Origin: Nitricoxidireducens sp046726235
GTDB taxonomy: Bacteria > Pseudomonadota > Gammaproteobacteria > Burkholderiales > Rhodocyclaceae
Direction: 5' to 3'
Assembly (NCBI GenBank): GCA_046726235.1
Contig: JBKPAD010000010.1
Span: 62,001 to 126,000 of the forward strand
Length of the DNA: 64,000 nucleotides
The notes below the pieces were generated by a model. It worked only from the letters and a program-made list of their open reading frames with translations, did no database searches and had not been told where the DNA came from. This document shows, piece by piece, positions 27,059 to 34,505 of this stretch. Position numbers and translations under genes: made by a program. Within the stretch, counting starts at the first letter, position 1. Each line of letters opens with the position of its first letter.

Positions 27059-27302
27059 GGGGTGCTCTGCTGTGCTTCGTGTCCCCCGGACCGTGCTTCG
27101 CACGCTCCTCCTCCTTTACCTACGCACAGCAGAGCACCCCACCGTCCCGAGCGGTTGCGCTCTGCCTCTTTGGAGGTGAAGAACCACCGGCGTATCTGCA
27201 AGGAGGGCGGGTGTCCGCCTCCCGTAGGTAAAGGGGGAGGGGCGGGCATCGCCCGACCCGGAGGACACGGAGGGAGGCGGATACCCGTCCTCCTTGGCGC
27301 GC
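27059..27302 (-). repeat. Double-hairpin repeat element, copy B (inverted relative to copy A)
   Basis: Hairpin B3 has perfect 17-bp arms (27059-27075 with 27124-27140); hairpin B4 has 23-bp arms with two mismatches (27201-27223 with 27272-27294). Each encloses a 48-base core. The B3 core differs from the A2 core by one base in the apical loop; the B4 core is more diverged but keeps the flanking motifs. The linker (27141-27200) is the reverse complement of the copy A linker with several changes. It begins five bases after the amrS stop codon and ends 108 bases before the beta-helix gene start, filling most of the 356-base spacer. Confidence 0.93.
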
Positions 27303-27306
27303 AGGC

Positions 27307-28404
27307 TTAAGCCGCGTGCAGAACAACCGGAACCCGCCGCGAACCGAAGGCCTGGCCAAAATGACCATACCGCCCCGGCAACCCAGCCCCGCAGCGCTTG
27401 CAGCGGCCGACATCGTCGAGGTCGTAGCGCAGGATGTCGTACCAGTCGCGCTCGATGATCTTGTGTCCGCAATGCGGGCAGGCGGTGGCATCGCCTTCGA
27501 GGTTGTGGATGTTGCCGGTGTAGACGTAATGCAGCCCGGCATCGAGCGCGATGCGGCGCGCGCGCGTCAGCGTCTCCGCCGGCGTCGCCGGGATGTCGGT
27601 CATCTTCCAGTCCGGATGGAAGGCGGAGAAGTGCAGCGGTACGTCGGGGCCGAGTTCCTTCGCCACCCAGGCCGACAACTCGCGCAATTCCTTGTCGGAA
27701 TCGTTGCGGCCAGGAATCAGCAGCGTCGTCAGTTCGACCCAGCAATCGGTCTCGTGATGCACGAGCGAGATCAGGTCGAGCACCGGCTGCAGATGGGCGC
27801 CGCAGAGCTTGAAATAGAACTCGTCGGTGAAGGCCTTGAGGTCGATGTTGGCGGCGTCCATCTTGGCGTAGAACTCGCGCGCCGGCTCGGGATACATGTA
27901 GCCGGCCGTGACGGCGACGGTCTTGATGCCGGCCGCGTGGCAGGCGTCGGCCGTGTCCATGGCGTACTCGGCGAAGATCACCGGGTCGTTGTAGGTGAAG
28001 GCGACGCTGTCGGCGCCGTAGCGCTTGGCGGCGCGCGCGATGCCTTGCGGCGTGGCGTCGTCCTGCAGGCGGTCCATTTCGCGCGACTTGGAGATGTCCC
28101 AGTTCTGGCAGAACTTGCAGGCGAGGTTGCAGCCGGCGGTGCCGAACGAGAGCACCGACGAGCCGGGGAAAAAGTGGTTGAGCGGCTTCTTCTCGATCGG
28201 ATCGATGCAGAAGCCGGAACTGCGGCCGTAGGTGGTGAGGATCATCTCGCCGCCCTTGTTGGCGCGCACGAAGCAGGCGCCGCGCTGGCCGTCGTGCAGC
28301 TTGCAGTCGCGCGGGCACAGGTCGCACTGGATGCGGCCGGGTTCGTCGGGCAGTGCGTGCCACCAGCGGGCGGGGACGCCGCTCAGTTCGTCTGCTCTTT
28401 CCAT
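27307..28404 (-). CDS. amrS: AmmeMemoRadiSam system radical SAM enzyme
   Basis: A 365-residue radical S-adenosylmethionine protein. The cluster motif is CNLACKFC (in FGTAGCNLACKFCQNWDIS). A Cys-rich N-terminus (CDLCPRDCKLHDG) and a C-terminal zinc-ribbon-like pair (CPHCGHKI and CKRCGAGLPG) are typical of the AmrS family. It is the third gene of the conserved Memo-AMMECR1-radical-SAM trio; the reaction it catalyses is not established from sequence. The ATG at 28404 lies inside the end of the AMMECR1 gene (22-base overlap), which argues for translational coupling. The frame is open further upstream but not conserved. Confidence 0.92.
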   Translation of the reverse strand: MERADELSGVPARWWHALPDEPGRIQCDLCPRDCKLHDGQRGACFVRANKGGEMILTTYGRSSGFCIDPIEKKPLNHFFPGSSVLSFGTAGCNLACKFCQNWDISKSREMDRLQDDATPQGIARAAKRYGADSVAFTYNDPVIFAEYAMDTADACHAAGIKTVAVTAGYMYPEPAREFYAKMDAANIDLKAFTDEFYFKLCGAHLQPVLDLISLVHHETDCWVELTTLLIPGRNDSDKELRELSAWVAKELGPDVPLHFSAFHPDWKMTDIPATPAETLTRARRIALDAGLHYVYTGNIHNLEGDATACPHCGHKIIERDWYDILRYDLDDVGRCKRCGAGLPGRYGHFGQAFGSRRVPVVLHAA

Positions 28405-28940
28405 TTTTGGACCTCGTAGCGCCGGAGGACCATGTCGCGTGCCCAGAAGTCTGCGGGCAATCCGGCCTTCTGCTTCAGATGGGCGAGGAATAGATTCGGT
28501 TCCGTCAGGGTTTCCCAAACTTGCGGAAGGAAAGTGCCTCGATGGCCGGCGTATTCGAGGATGACACCGTCGACGCCGGGACGCAGTTGCCGGATCGCGT
28601 CGGCTTCGGTGGCGAACTCCATCGCGACGGCGGGTGCCAGCAGCGACGCCTCGACGCGCGTCGTGTCGAATTCCGGCGGCGACAGCGGCGCGAAGCGCGG
28701 ATCGCGGAAGGCGGCGGCACGGGCGTTCTCGCGCACGTCCTCGTCGAGCGGGCGCCAGGCTTCGAGCGAGCCGATGCAGCCGCGCAGCTCGCCGCGCTGC
28801 GTCAGGGTGACGAAGGTGGCGCCGGGTTCGGCCAGCCGCGGATGCGGCGGTTCGGGCGCCGGCGGGATGGAGAACCGGGCGCCGATCGCGTTGCGTGCGC
28901 GCACCAGCAGCGCACGCCCGAGGGCGTCTTCGTCATCCAT
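28383..28940 (-). CDS. amrA: AmmeMemoRadiSam system protein A (AMMECR1 domain)
   Basis: A 185-residue AMMECR1-domain protein. The family signature LRGCIGSLEAWRPLDEDVREN, GVDGVILEYAGHRGTFLPQVW and FLAHLKQKAGLPADFW are plain (each a piece of the longer motif). AMMECR1 proteins are found from archaea to humans, and in bacteria they cluster with a Memo homologue and a radical SAM enzyme. The start MDDEDALGRALL at 28940 overlaps the preceding Memo gene by eight bases and the end overlaps amrS by 22. No catalytic function can be deduced. Confidence 0.92.
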   Translation of the reverse strand: MDDEDALGRALLVRARNAIGARFSIPPAPEPPHPRLAEPGATFVTLTQRGELRGCIGSLEAWRPLDEDVRENARAAAFRDPRFAPLSPPEFDTTRVEASLLAPAVAMEFATEADAIRQLRPGVDGVILEYAGHRGTFLPQVWETLTEPNLFLAHLKQKAGLPADFWARDMVLRRYEVQKWKEQTN

Positions 28941-29724
28941 GATCGGCGAAGGCGAAGGCCGCGTAACCGACGACGCGCGACTTGTCGCCGGCCGTGTCGC
29001 CCGAGTTGCGCAGGTCGAGCAACGTCGGCTGCAGGCCGCGGCGGCGCGCGACTTCGACGAGGCCATTGACCGGCGTCGCGCCGCAGGCCTGCTCGTGGCT
29101 GCCGAGCGCATGCAGGGCTAGGATGCTGTCGACGGTACGGCGGTCGATGCGCTGGGCGTCGGCGTAGAGGTGGTAGTGGGAAAGGTCGGAGCTGACGACG
29201 ATCAGCGTTTCGTCGCCGCCCCAGAGCAGTTCCATGACTTCGGCGACCTCGCCGCCCGAGGCGTCGCCGACGGCGAAGGGCACGAGAGAGAAGTCGTCGA
29301 GCGCCGCCTGCAGGAAGGGCAGCTGGACTTCGAGCGAATGCTCGAGCGCGTGGGGGCCGTCCGCGGCCTTGACCTGCGGCAGTTGCATCGCTTCGGCGAT
29401 CGCGGCGCGGTCGAGCGGCACGATGCCGAGCGGCGTGGCGAAGGCTGCGACGCTCGGCACGGCGAGGCCGCGCACCGGCACGCGGTGCGTCGGCCCGAAC
29501 AGCACGACGCGGCGGATGCTGGCGCGCACCGGCGCCAGGAGTGCATAGGCGCTCGCGGCGACGGGTCCCGAATAGACGTAGCCCGCGTGCGGAACGATCA
29601 GCGCCTTCGGCGCGCCGGCCAGCGGCTTGGCGGCGCCGAGCATGCGGGCGACGTCATCGGCGAGTTCGCGCGGGTCGCCGGGATAGAACATGCCCGCGAC
29701 GGCGGGCGGTCGGGTGGCGGTCAT
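28933..29724 (-). CDS. amrB: AmmeMemoRadiSam system protein B (Memo homologue)
   Basis: A 263-residue Memo-family protein with the fold of class III non-heme iron dioxygenases. It opens with RPPAVAGMFYPGDPREL and has the metal-region pieces VPHAGYVYSGPVAASAY, FGPTHRVPVRG, HALEHSLEVQLPFLQ and VVSSDLSHYH. GGAGG stands at good spacing before the ATG at 29724, so this is the first gene of the three-gene overlap. Memo proteins bind metals in vitro, but the bacterial role with AMMECR1 and the radical SAM enzyme is not established here. Confidence 0.93.
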   Translation of the reverse strand: MTATRPPAVAGMFYPGDPRELADDVARMLGAAKPLAGAPKALIVPHAGYVYSGPVAASAYALLAPVRASIRRVVLFGPTHRVPVRGLAVPSVAAFATPLGIVPLDRAAIAEAMQLPQVKAADGPHALEHSLEVQLPFLQAALDDFSLVPFAVGDASGGEVAEVMELLWGGDETLIVVSSDLSHYHLYADAQRIDRRTVDSILALHALGSHEQACGATPVNGLVEVARRRGLQPTLLDLRNSGDTAGDKSRVVGYAAFAFADHG

Positions 29725-29768
29725 GGCATTTCCCTCCTTGCGCAGGGACAGGGCGCGGTGGCGCCGGT

Positions 29769-31028
29769 TCAGGTGATCGCGGCGATGCCGAGCCCGAGGC
29801 CGACGCCGATGGCGACGAGGCCCGGCAGCGCCTGCCGCGCCAGGGCGGCGCCGCCGATGAAGACGACGAGCCCCATCTTGAAGGCGAGGTTGGAGACGAC
29901 GGCGAGGCTGATCGAAACGACGGCTTCGAATTCGCTGAGCTTCTCAAGGTTGTAAAGCCGCAGCGAGGACAGCGTGATGGCGTCCACGTCGGTCAGGCCA
30001 GAGGCCAGCGCCATCAGGTAGAGGCCGCTGCTGCCCGCGACGTCCTGCAGCCATGCCGAGAGCAGCAGGACCACAGCGTAGATCGCGCCGAACGTCAGCG
30101 CGGTCTTGAGTTCGGTCGGGTTGGTGACCTCGGGCGTCGGCAGTTCGCCCTGCTGCGTAATCAGGCGCCAGCCGATGGCTGTCACCACGAGGCCTGCGAG
30201 CAGGCCGGCGCCGAGGACGATCGAAAGCGTCAGCGTCAGCGCGGGCGCGACGACCGCCGACACGACCGCGAGGCGCACCGCGACGACGAGGTTGGCGATC
30301 AGGATCACCAGCGTCGCCGTGCGGGCGAGTTCCGCGTGGTCGCGCGCATGTCGTGCAAAGACGACGGTGGTCGCCGTCGACGACGCCATGCCGCCGAAGA
30401 GGCCGATCAGCGCCGCGCCATGCTGGGCGCCGACCAGGCGCAGCGCGGCGTAGCCGGCCAGCGACATGCCTGAGATCAGCACCACCATCAGCCAGACCTG
30501 GTGGGGATTCAGCGCGCCGTAGGGTCCGTAGTCCGTGTCGGGCAGTATCGGCAGCACGACCAAGGACAGCACGGCGAACTGCAGCACGGAGATCAGGTCC
30601 TTGTGCGTCAGCCGGGCGCTGATGCCGTGCAACTGCGTCTTGAAGTAGAGCAGCACGGTGGTGGTGATCGCGGCCATCACCGCCAGCGAGGCGTAGCCGA
30701 ACCAGACGGCGGCACCGAGGCCGTAGCAGATCATCAGCGCGACGATCGAGGTGGTGCCGGGATCGCCGTCGTCCTGCGGATCGTTGAGGTTCGCCGCGAC
30801 CATCATCGCCGCGATGCCGAGCATGCCGACGGCGATGATCCAGCCGTTGTCCGTGTGTTCGGCGATCAGGGCGGACAGGCAGCCGAGCAGGCCGACGAGC
30901 GCGAAAGTGCGCAGGCCTGCCTTCGGGTCGGTGTGGCGCTCGCGCTCGATGCCGATCAGCAGGCCGATGCCGAGGCTGATGGCGAGGGCCTGGACGTGCT
31001 CGACGGATGCGGGAAGAAAGATGGTCAT
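29769..31028 (-). CDS. MgtC/SapB family membrane protein with DUF4010 domain
   Basis: A 419-residue polytopic membrane protein. The N-terminal 140 residues are MgtC/SapB-like (ALAISLGIGLLIGIERERH, GLRTFALVGLLGCLSALIAE). The rest is DUF4010 (GGMASSTATTVVFARHARD and DVDAITLSSLRLYNLE), giving about twelve hydrophobic segments. Function in magnesium-related physiology or ion transport is possible but not shown. The gene lies 44 bases upstream of the Memo gene on the same strand and may be its operon partner. It is divergent from ispD across 73 bases. Confidence 0.88.
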   Translation of the reverse strand: MTIFLPASVEHVQALAISLGIGLLIGIERERHTDPKAGLRTFALVGLLGCLSALIAEHTDNGWIIAVGMLGIAAMMVAANLNDPQDDGDPGTTSIVALMICYGLGAAVWFGYASLAVMAAITTTVLLYFKTQLHGISARLTHKDLISVLQFAVLSLVVLPILPDTDYGPYGALNPHQVWLMVVLISGMSLAGYAALRLVGAQHGAALIGLFGGMASSTATTVVFARHARDHAELARTATLVILIANLVVAVRLAVVSAVVAPALTLTLSIVLGAGLLAGLVVTAIGWRLITQQGELPTPEVTNPTELKTALTFGAIYAVVLLLSAWLQDVAGSSGLYLMALASGLTDVDAITLSSLRLYNLEKLSEFEAVVSISLAVVSNLAFKMGLVVFIGGAALARQALPGLVAIGVGLGLGIAAIT

Positions 31029-31101
31029 GGCCCGATTCTAGAACCCATTTCGCCGAGCCGCGCGCCGCGGGCCAGCCGGCGTTTGGCTCTAAAATGCCGT
31101 C

Positions 31102-31806
31102 ATGACCTATTACGCATTGGTGCCCGCCGCGGGCGGCGGCGCACGCATGGGGGCGGAAGTACCCAAGCAGTACCTGCCGCTGCTCGGACGTCCCCTGATC
31201 TGGCATACGCTGGCCGCGCTCTGCGCGGTGCCGGCGCTGGCGCGCGTCTTCGTCGTGCTTTCGCCCGACGATGCGCAGTGGGACCGTTTCGACTGGTCGG
31301 CCTTCGACGGCCGCGTTGAAATCCTGCGCTGCGGCGGCGCGACGCGCGCCGACTCGGTGGCCAACGGCCTGCGCGCCGTGCGCGGACGCGTCGGCGGCGA
31401 CGACTGGATGCTGGTGCACGACGCGGCGCGCGCCTGCCTGACGCGCGCCCACGTCGAGGCGTTGGTGCGCGAGGTCGGCGACGATGCCGTCGGCGGCATC
31501 CTCGCCGTGCCGGTCGCCGACACGCTGAAGCGCGCCGAGGGCGCTGCCGTCGCCGACGCCCGCATCGAGTCGACCGTGCCGCGCGAGCGGCTCTGGCAGG
31601 CGCAGACGCCGCAGATGTTCCGCCATGCGCTGCTGCTCGATGCGCTCGAGCGCGCGCCCGCCGTCACCGACGAGGCGAGCGCGATCGAGGCGCTGGGCCT
31701 GCATCCGCGGCTCGTCGCCGCCGACGCGACGAACCTGAAAGTCACTTATCCGCTCGACCTCCATCTGGCCGAGATCATCCTCACGGACCGGGAGCAGAAG
31801 AAATGA
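31102..31806 (+). CDS. ispD: 2-C-methyl-D-erythritol 4-phosphate cytidylyltransferase
   Basis: 234 residues. IspD joins CTP to methylerythritol phosphate in the non-mevalonate isoprenoid pathway. The nucleotide-binding start VPAAGGGARMGAEVPKQYL, the VHDAARACLT segment and QTPQMFRH are diagnostic. ispF overlaps the stop by four bases, the usual arrangement. It is the first gene of a five-gene plus-strand run. Confidence 0.96.
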   Translation: MTYYALVPAAGGGARMGAEVPKQYLPLLGRPLIWHTLAALCAVPALARVFVVLSPDDAQWDRFDWSAFDGRVEILRCGGATRADSVANGLRAVRGRVGGDDWMLVHDAARACLTRAHVEALVREVGDDAVGGILAVPVADTLKRAEGAAVADARIESTVPRERLWQAQTPQMFRHALLLDALERAPAVTDEASAIEALGLHPRLVAADATNLKVTYPLDLHLAEIILTDREQKK

Positions 31807-32294
31807 AGACGCCATTCCGCATTGGCCAGGGCTACGACGTGCATGCGCTCGTCGCCGGGCGCAAGCTGATCCTCGGCGGCGTCGACATTCCGCACGCGAC
31901 GGGGCTGCTCGGCCACTCCGACGCCGACGCGCTGCTGCATGCGATCACCGACGCCATCCTCGGCGCCGCCGGGCTGGGCGACATCGGCCGCATGTTTCCC
32001 GACTCGGACGAGCGCTGGCGCGGCGCCGACAGCCGCGTGCTTCTGCGCGGCGCGATGGACGCCGTCAAGGCGGCCGGCTGGACGGTCGGCAACGTCGATG
32101 CGACGGTGATCGCGCAGGCGCCGCGGATCGCGCCGCACGTCGAGTGCATGCGCGCCAACATCGCCGCCGATCTCGGCGTCGACGCGGGCTGCGTGAACGT
32201 GAAGGGCAAGACGACCGAGCGGCTCGGCTTCGCCGGTCGCGGCGAGGGCATCGCCGCCGAGGCCGTCGCGCTGCTGGTTCCGCATGGAGCCTGA
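31803..32294 (+). CDS. ispF: 2-C-methyl-D-erythritol 2,4-cyclodiphosphate synthase
   Basis: A 163-residue zinc enzyme forming the cyclic diphosphate two steps after IspD. The metal-binding GQGYDVHAL, GHSDADALLHAITDAILGAA (first 20 residues), DIGRMFPD and KGKTTERLGF are all present. The start overlaps ispD and the end overlaps the thpR start by eleven bases, so the genes are translationally linked. Confidence 0.97.
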   Translation: MKTPFRIGQGYDVHALVAGRKLILGGVDIPHATGLLGHSDADALLHAITDAILGAAGLGDIGRMFPDSDERWRGADSRVLLRGAMDAVKAAGWTVGNVDATVIAQAPRIAPHVECMRANIAADLGVDAGCVNVKGKTTERLGFAGRGEGIAAEAVALLVPHGA

Positions 32295-32847
32295 GCGGGG
32301 GACGCACCGCGTCTTCTTCGCGCTCTGGCCGCCGGCCGAGGCGGCGGCGCGCCTCCACGGCGCCGCCCTGACGGCGCACAAGGACTGCGGTGGCCGCGTC
32401 ATGCGGCGCGAGAACCTGCACGTTACGCTCGCATTCCTCGGCAACGTCTCGCCGGCTCGCCTCGCGCAGGCCGAGGCGGTAGCGGATGGCATCGCCGCGC
32501 CGGCCTTCGACGTCGGGCTCGACCGCCTCGGCTGGTGGAAGCACAACCGCATCCTCTGGGCCGGCAGCGCCGCGCCGCCACCCGCGTTGGCGCAGTTGGC
32601 CGATCTGCTTGGCGCCGGCCTGCGCACCGCCGGCTTCGCGCTCGACGAACGGCCGTTCGCCCTCCACGCCACGCTGCTGCGCAACGCGCGCTGTGCGGCG
32701 CCCGTGCCGCGGCTCGATCCGCCCGTCGGCTGGCGGGCCGGCGAGTTCGTGCTCGCCGAGTCGGTCGCAGGCCCGGATGGCTCGCGATATGCCGTGCGCC
32801 GCCGTTGGCCGCTACAATCCCGGGCCTCGGGGGGAGAATCGGCGTGA
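32284..32847 (+). CDS. thpR: RNA 2',3'-cyclic phosphodiesterase / 2'-5' RNA ligase family
   Basis: 187 residues of the two-histidine (2H) phosphoesterase superfamily. The paired HxTx motifs are HVTLAF (about residue 47) and HATLLR (about residue 128), with the family start RVFFALWPPAEAA. ThpR hydrolyses 2',3'-cyclic phosphates at RNA ends. It begins inside the end of ispF and ends in a GTGA overlap with the next gene. Its biological substrate in bacteria is uncertain. Confidence 0.92.
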   Translation: MEPERGTHRVFFALWPPAEAAARLHGAALTAHKDCGGRVMRRENLHVTLAFLGNVSPARLAQAEAVADGIAAPAFDVGLDRLGWWKHNRILWAGSAAPPPALAQLADLLGAGLRTAGFALDERPFALHATLLRNARCAAPVPRLDPPVGWRAGEFVLAESVAGPDGSRYAVRRRWPLQSRASGGESA

Positions 32848-33329
32848 TCAAGAACCTGTTTCGCCTGCGCAAGACCTCGCCGCGCCTGGAACAACTGCGC
32901 GGCCTTTCGCTGTTCGGCGAGCTGTCGCCGTCGGAGCGATCGATCGTCGACGGCCTGCTGCACGAGCGCGATTACCTGAAGGACGAGGTGATCTTCGACG
33001 AGGGCGAAGACGGCCAGGCGATCTACATCGTGCTCGACGGCGAGGTCGTGATCTGCCGCCAGGGCGATCCGGTGCGCGGGCGCCTGGCGACGCTGGGCCC
33101 CGGCACCTTCTTCGGCGACGTGGCGCTGCTCGACAACACGCCGCGCACGGCGCAGGCGCGGGCGACGACGAATTGCCGTCTCGCCGTGTTCTTCCGCGCC
33201 GATTTCCAGGATCTGATGCGCACCCACGGCCTCATCGCCTCCAAGATCTCGCTCCAGCTCGCGCGCGGCATGGGCGCGCGCCTGCGCGAAGCGGCCCGCA
33301 CCGCCCCGGCGACGCACCAGCACCTGTGA
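32844..33329 (+). CDS. Cyclic-nucleotide-binding domain protein
   Basis: 161 residues containing one cNMP-binding domain: LFGELSPSERSIVDGLL at the start and the phosphate-binding cassette FFGDVALLDNTPRTAQA (usual FGE replaced by FGD, arginine kept). No DNA-binding helix-turn-helix follows, so it is not a Crp-type regulator; it may be a regulatory subunit for a partner. Translation begins at a GTG with GGGGGGAG seven bases upstream, overlapping the thpR stop. The stop overlaps the start of the permease gene (TGATG), making the permease the obvious candidate partner. Confidence 0.85.
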   Translation: MIKNLFRLRKTSPRLEQLRGLSLFGELSPSERSIVDGLLHERDYLKDEVIFDEGEDGQAIYIVLDGEVVICRQGDPVRGRLATLGPGTFFGDVALLDNTPRTAQARATTNCRLAVFFRADFQDLMRTHGLIASKISLQLARGMGARLREAARTAPATHQHL

Positions 33330-34444
33330 TGGCGCGGACCAATGGCTCCGGACCGATCGTCTGGGCGGCGATCATCGGCGTCACCTGCCTGCTGCTGGCG
33401 GTTTTCCAGCGCATGCTGTGGCTGGTGGTGCCGTTCCTGCTGGCGTTGATCGTCTACTACGTGCTCTACCCGGCGATGCAGCAACTCATCTACCGCGGCT
33501 TGTCGCGCAATGCTGCGGCGGCGGCGACGATCGTCGGCTTCCTCGTCGGGCTGGTGGCGGTGCTGGCCTTCGCCGTGCCCTGGGCGGCGACGTACATGGT
33601 CGACCTCGAAGCGACGGTCGTCGCCTACCTCGAAGGCGGACTGCGGCTGATGCAGCAGTCGCTGGTCGCGCTCGAGCGCCGCTGGTCGATGCTCGCCGAG
33701 GCGCGGGTCGCCGAGACGGCGGTGCAGAACCTGCGCGGCGCGGCGGGCGGCATCGCCGGGCACATCGAGCCGGTGGCGATGGGCATCGCGGCGTGGACGC
33801 CGTCGCTGCTGCTGGCGCCGTTCCTCGCCTACTTCTTCCTCAAGGACGGCGGGCGCTTCAAGCGCTTCCTCGCGCGTGCCGTGCCCAATGCCTTCTTCGA
33901 ACGCACGCTCTATCTGCTGCACGAGGTGGACCAGACGCTGCGCTCCTACTTCATCGGCCTGATGAAGCTGACGGTGCTCGATACGGTCACGCTCGCGGCC
34001 GGGCTCTGGCTGCTCGGCTTTCCGGGCGCCCTGGCGCTCGGCGCCATCTGCGCGGTGCTGGCGTGGATTCCCTATGTCGGCTCGATCGCCGGCGGCCTGC
34101 TCGTGGTGCTGGTCGCGGCGACGGATTTTCCGGATGCGCCGCAGATGGCCTATTGGGCCGTCGGCCTGTTCGTCCTTGCGCGCCTGCTCGACGACTTCGT
34201 CTACATGCCGCTGACGGTCGGCAAGAGCCTGCACATGCATCCGCTGGTGACGGTGGTGATGATCTTCGTCGGCGGCGCCGTGGCCGGCATCTCCGGGCTG
34301 ATGCTGGTGCTGCCGGTGCTCGGCGTCGTCATGGTCTGCGGCGAGACCATCGGCAGGATCGTCACCGATCCGCGCCTGGTCGCGCGCTTTCGCCACGCCA
34401 CGGCGCTGCGCCGCAAGCAGGCGAGCGCAGACCTGGCCGCCTAG
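33329..34444 (+). CDS. AI-2E family transporter (YdiK/PerM type)
   Basis: A 371-residue inner-membrane protein with about eight hydrophobic helices. Family signs are the N-terminal MLWLVVPFLLALIVYYVLYP, the central LAPFLAYFFLKDGGRFKRFL and IPYVGSIAGGLLVVLVA, and LVTVVMIFVGGAVAGISGLM near the end (each truncated to twenty residues). Members export autoinducer-2 or act as Na+/H+ antiporters; the specificity cannot be inferred. It is the last gene of the ispD operon and converges on the Kelch gene. Confidence 0.9.
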   Translation: MARTNGSGPIVWAAIIGVTCLLLAVFQRMLWLVVPFLLALIVYYVLYPAMQQLIYRGLSRNAAAAATIVGFLVGLVAVLAFAVPWAATYMVDLEATVVAYLEGGLRLMQQSLVALERRWSMLAEARVAETAVQNLRGAAGGIAGHIEPVAMGIAAWTPSLLLAPFLAYFFLKDGGRFKRFLARAVPNAFFERTLYLLHEVDQTLRSYFIGLMKLTVLDTVTLAAGLWLLGFPGALALGAICAVLAWIPYVGSIAGGLLVVLVAATDFPDAPQMAYWAVGLFVLARLLDDFVYMPLTVGKSLHMHPLVTVVMIFVGGAVAGISGLMLVLPVLGVVMVCGETIGRIVTDPRLVARFRHATALRRKQASADLAA

Positions 34445-34505
34445 CGGAAACGGCGTCGGCGCTCGCCCGCGCACGGCGGCATCCTTACCGGACCTCCTGA
34501 CTCCG

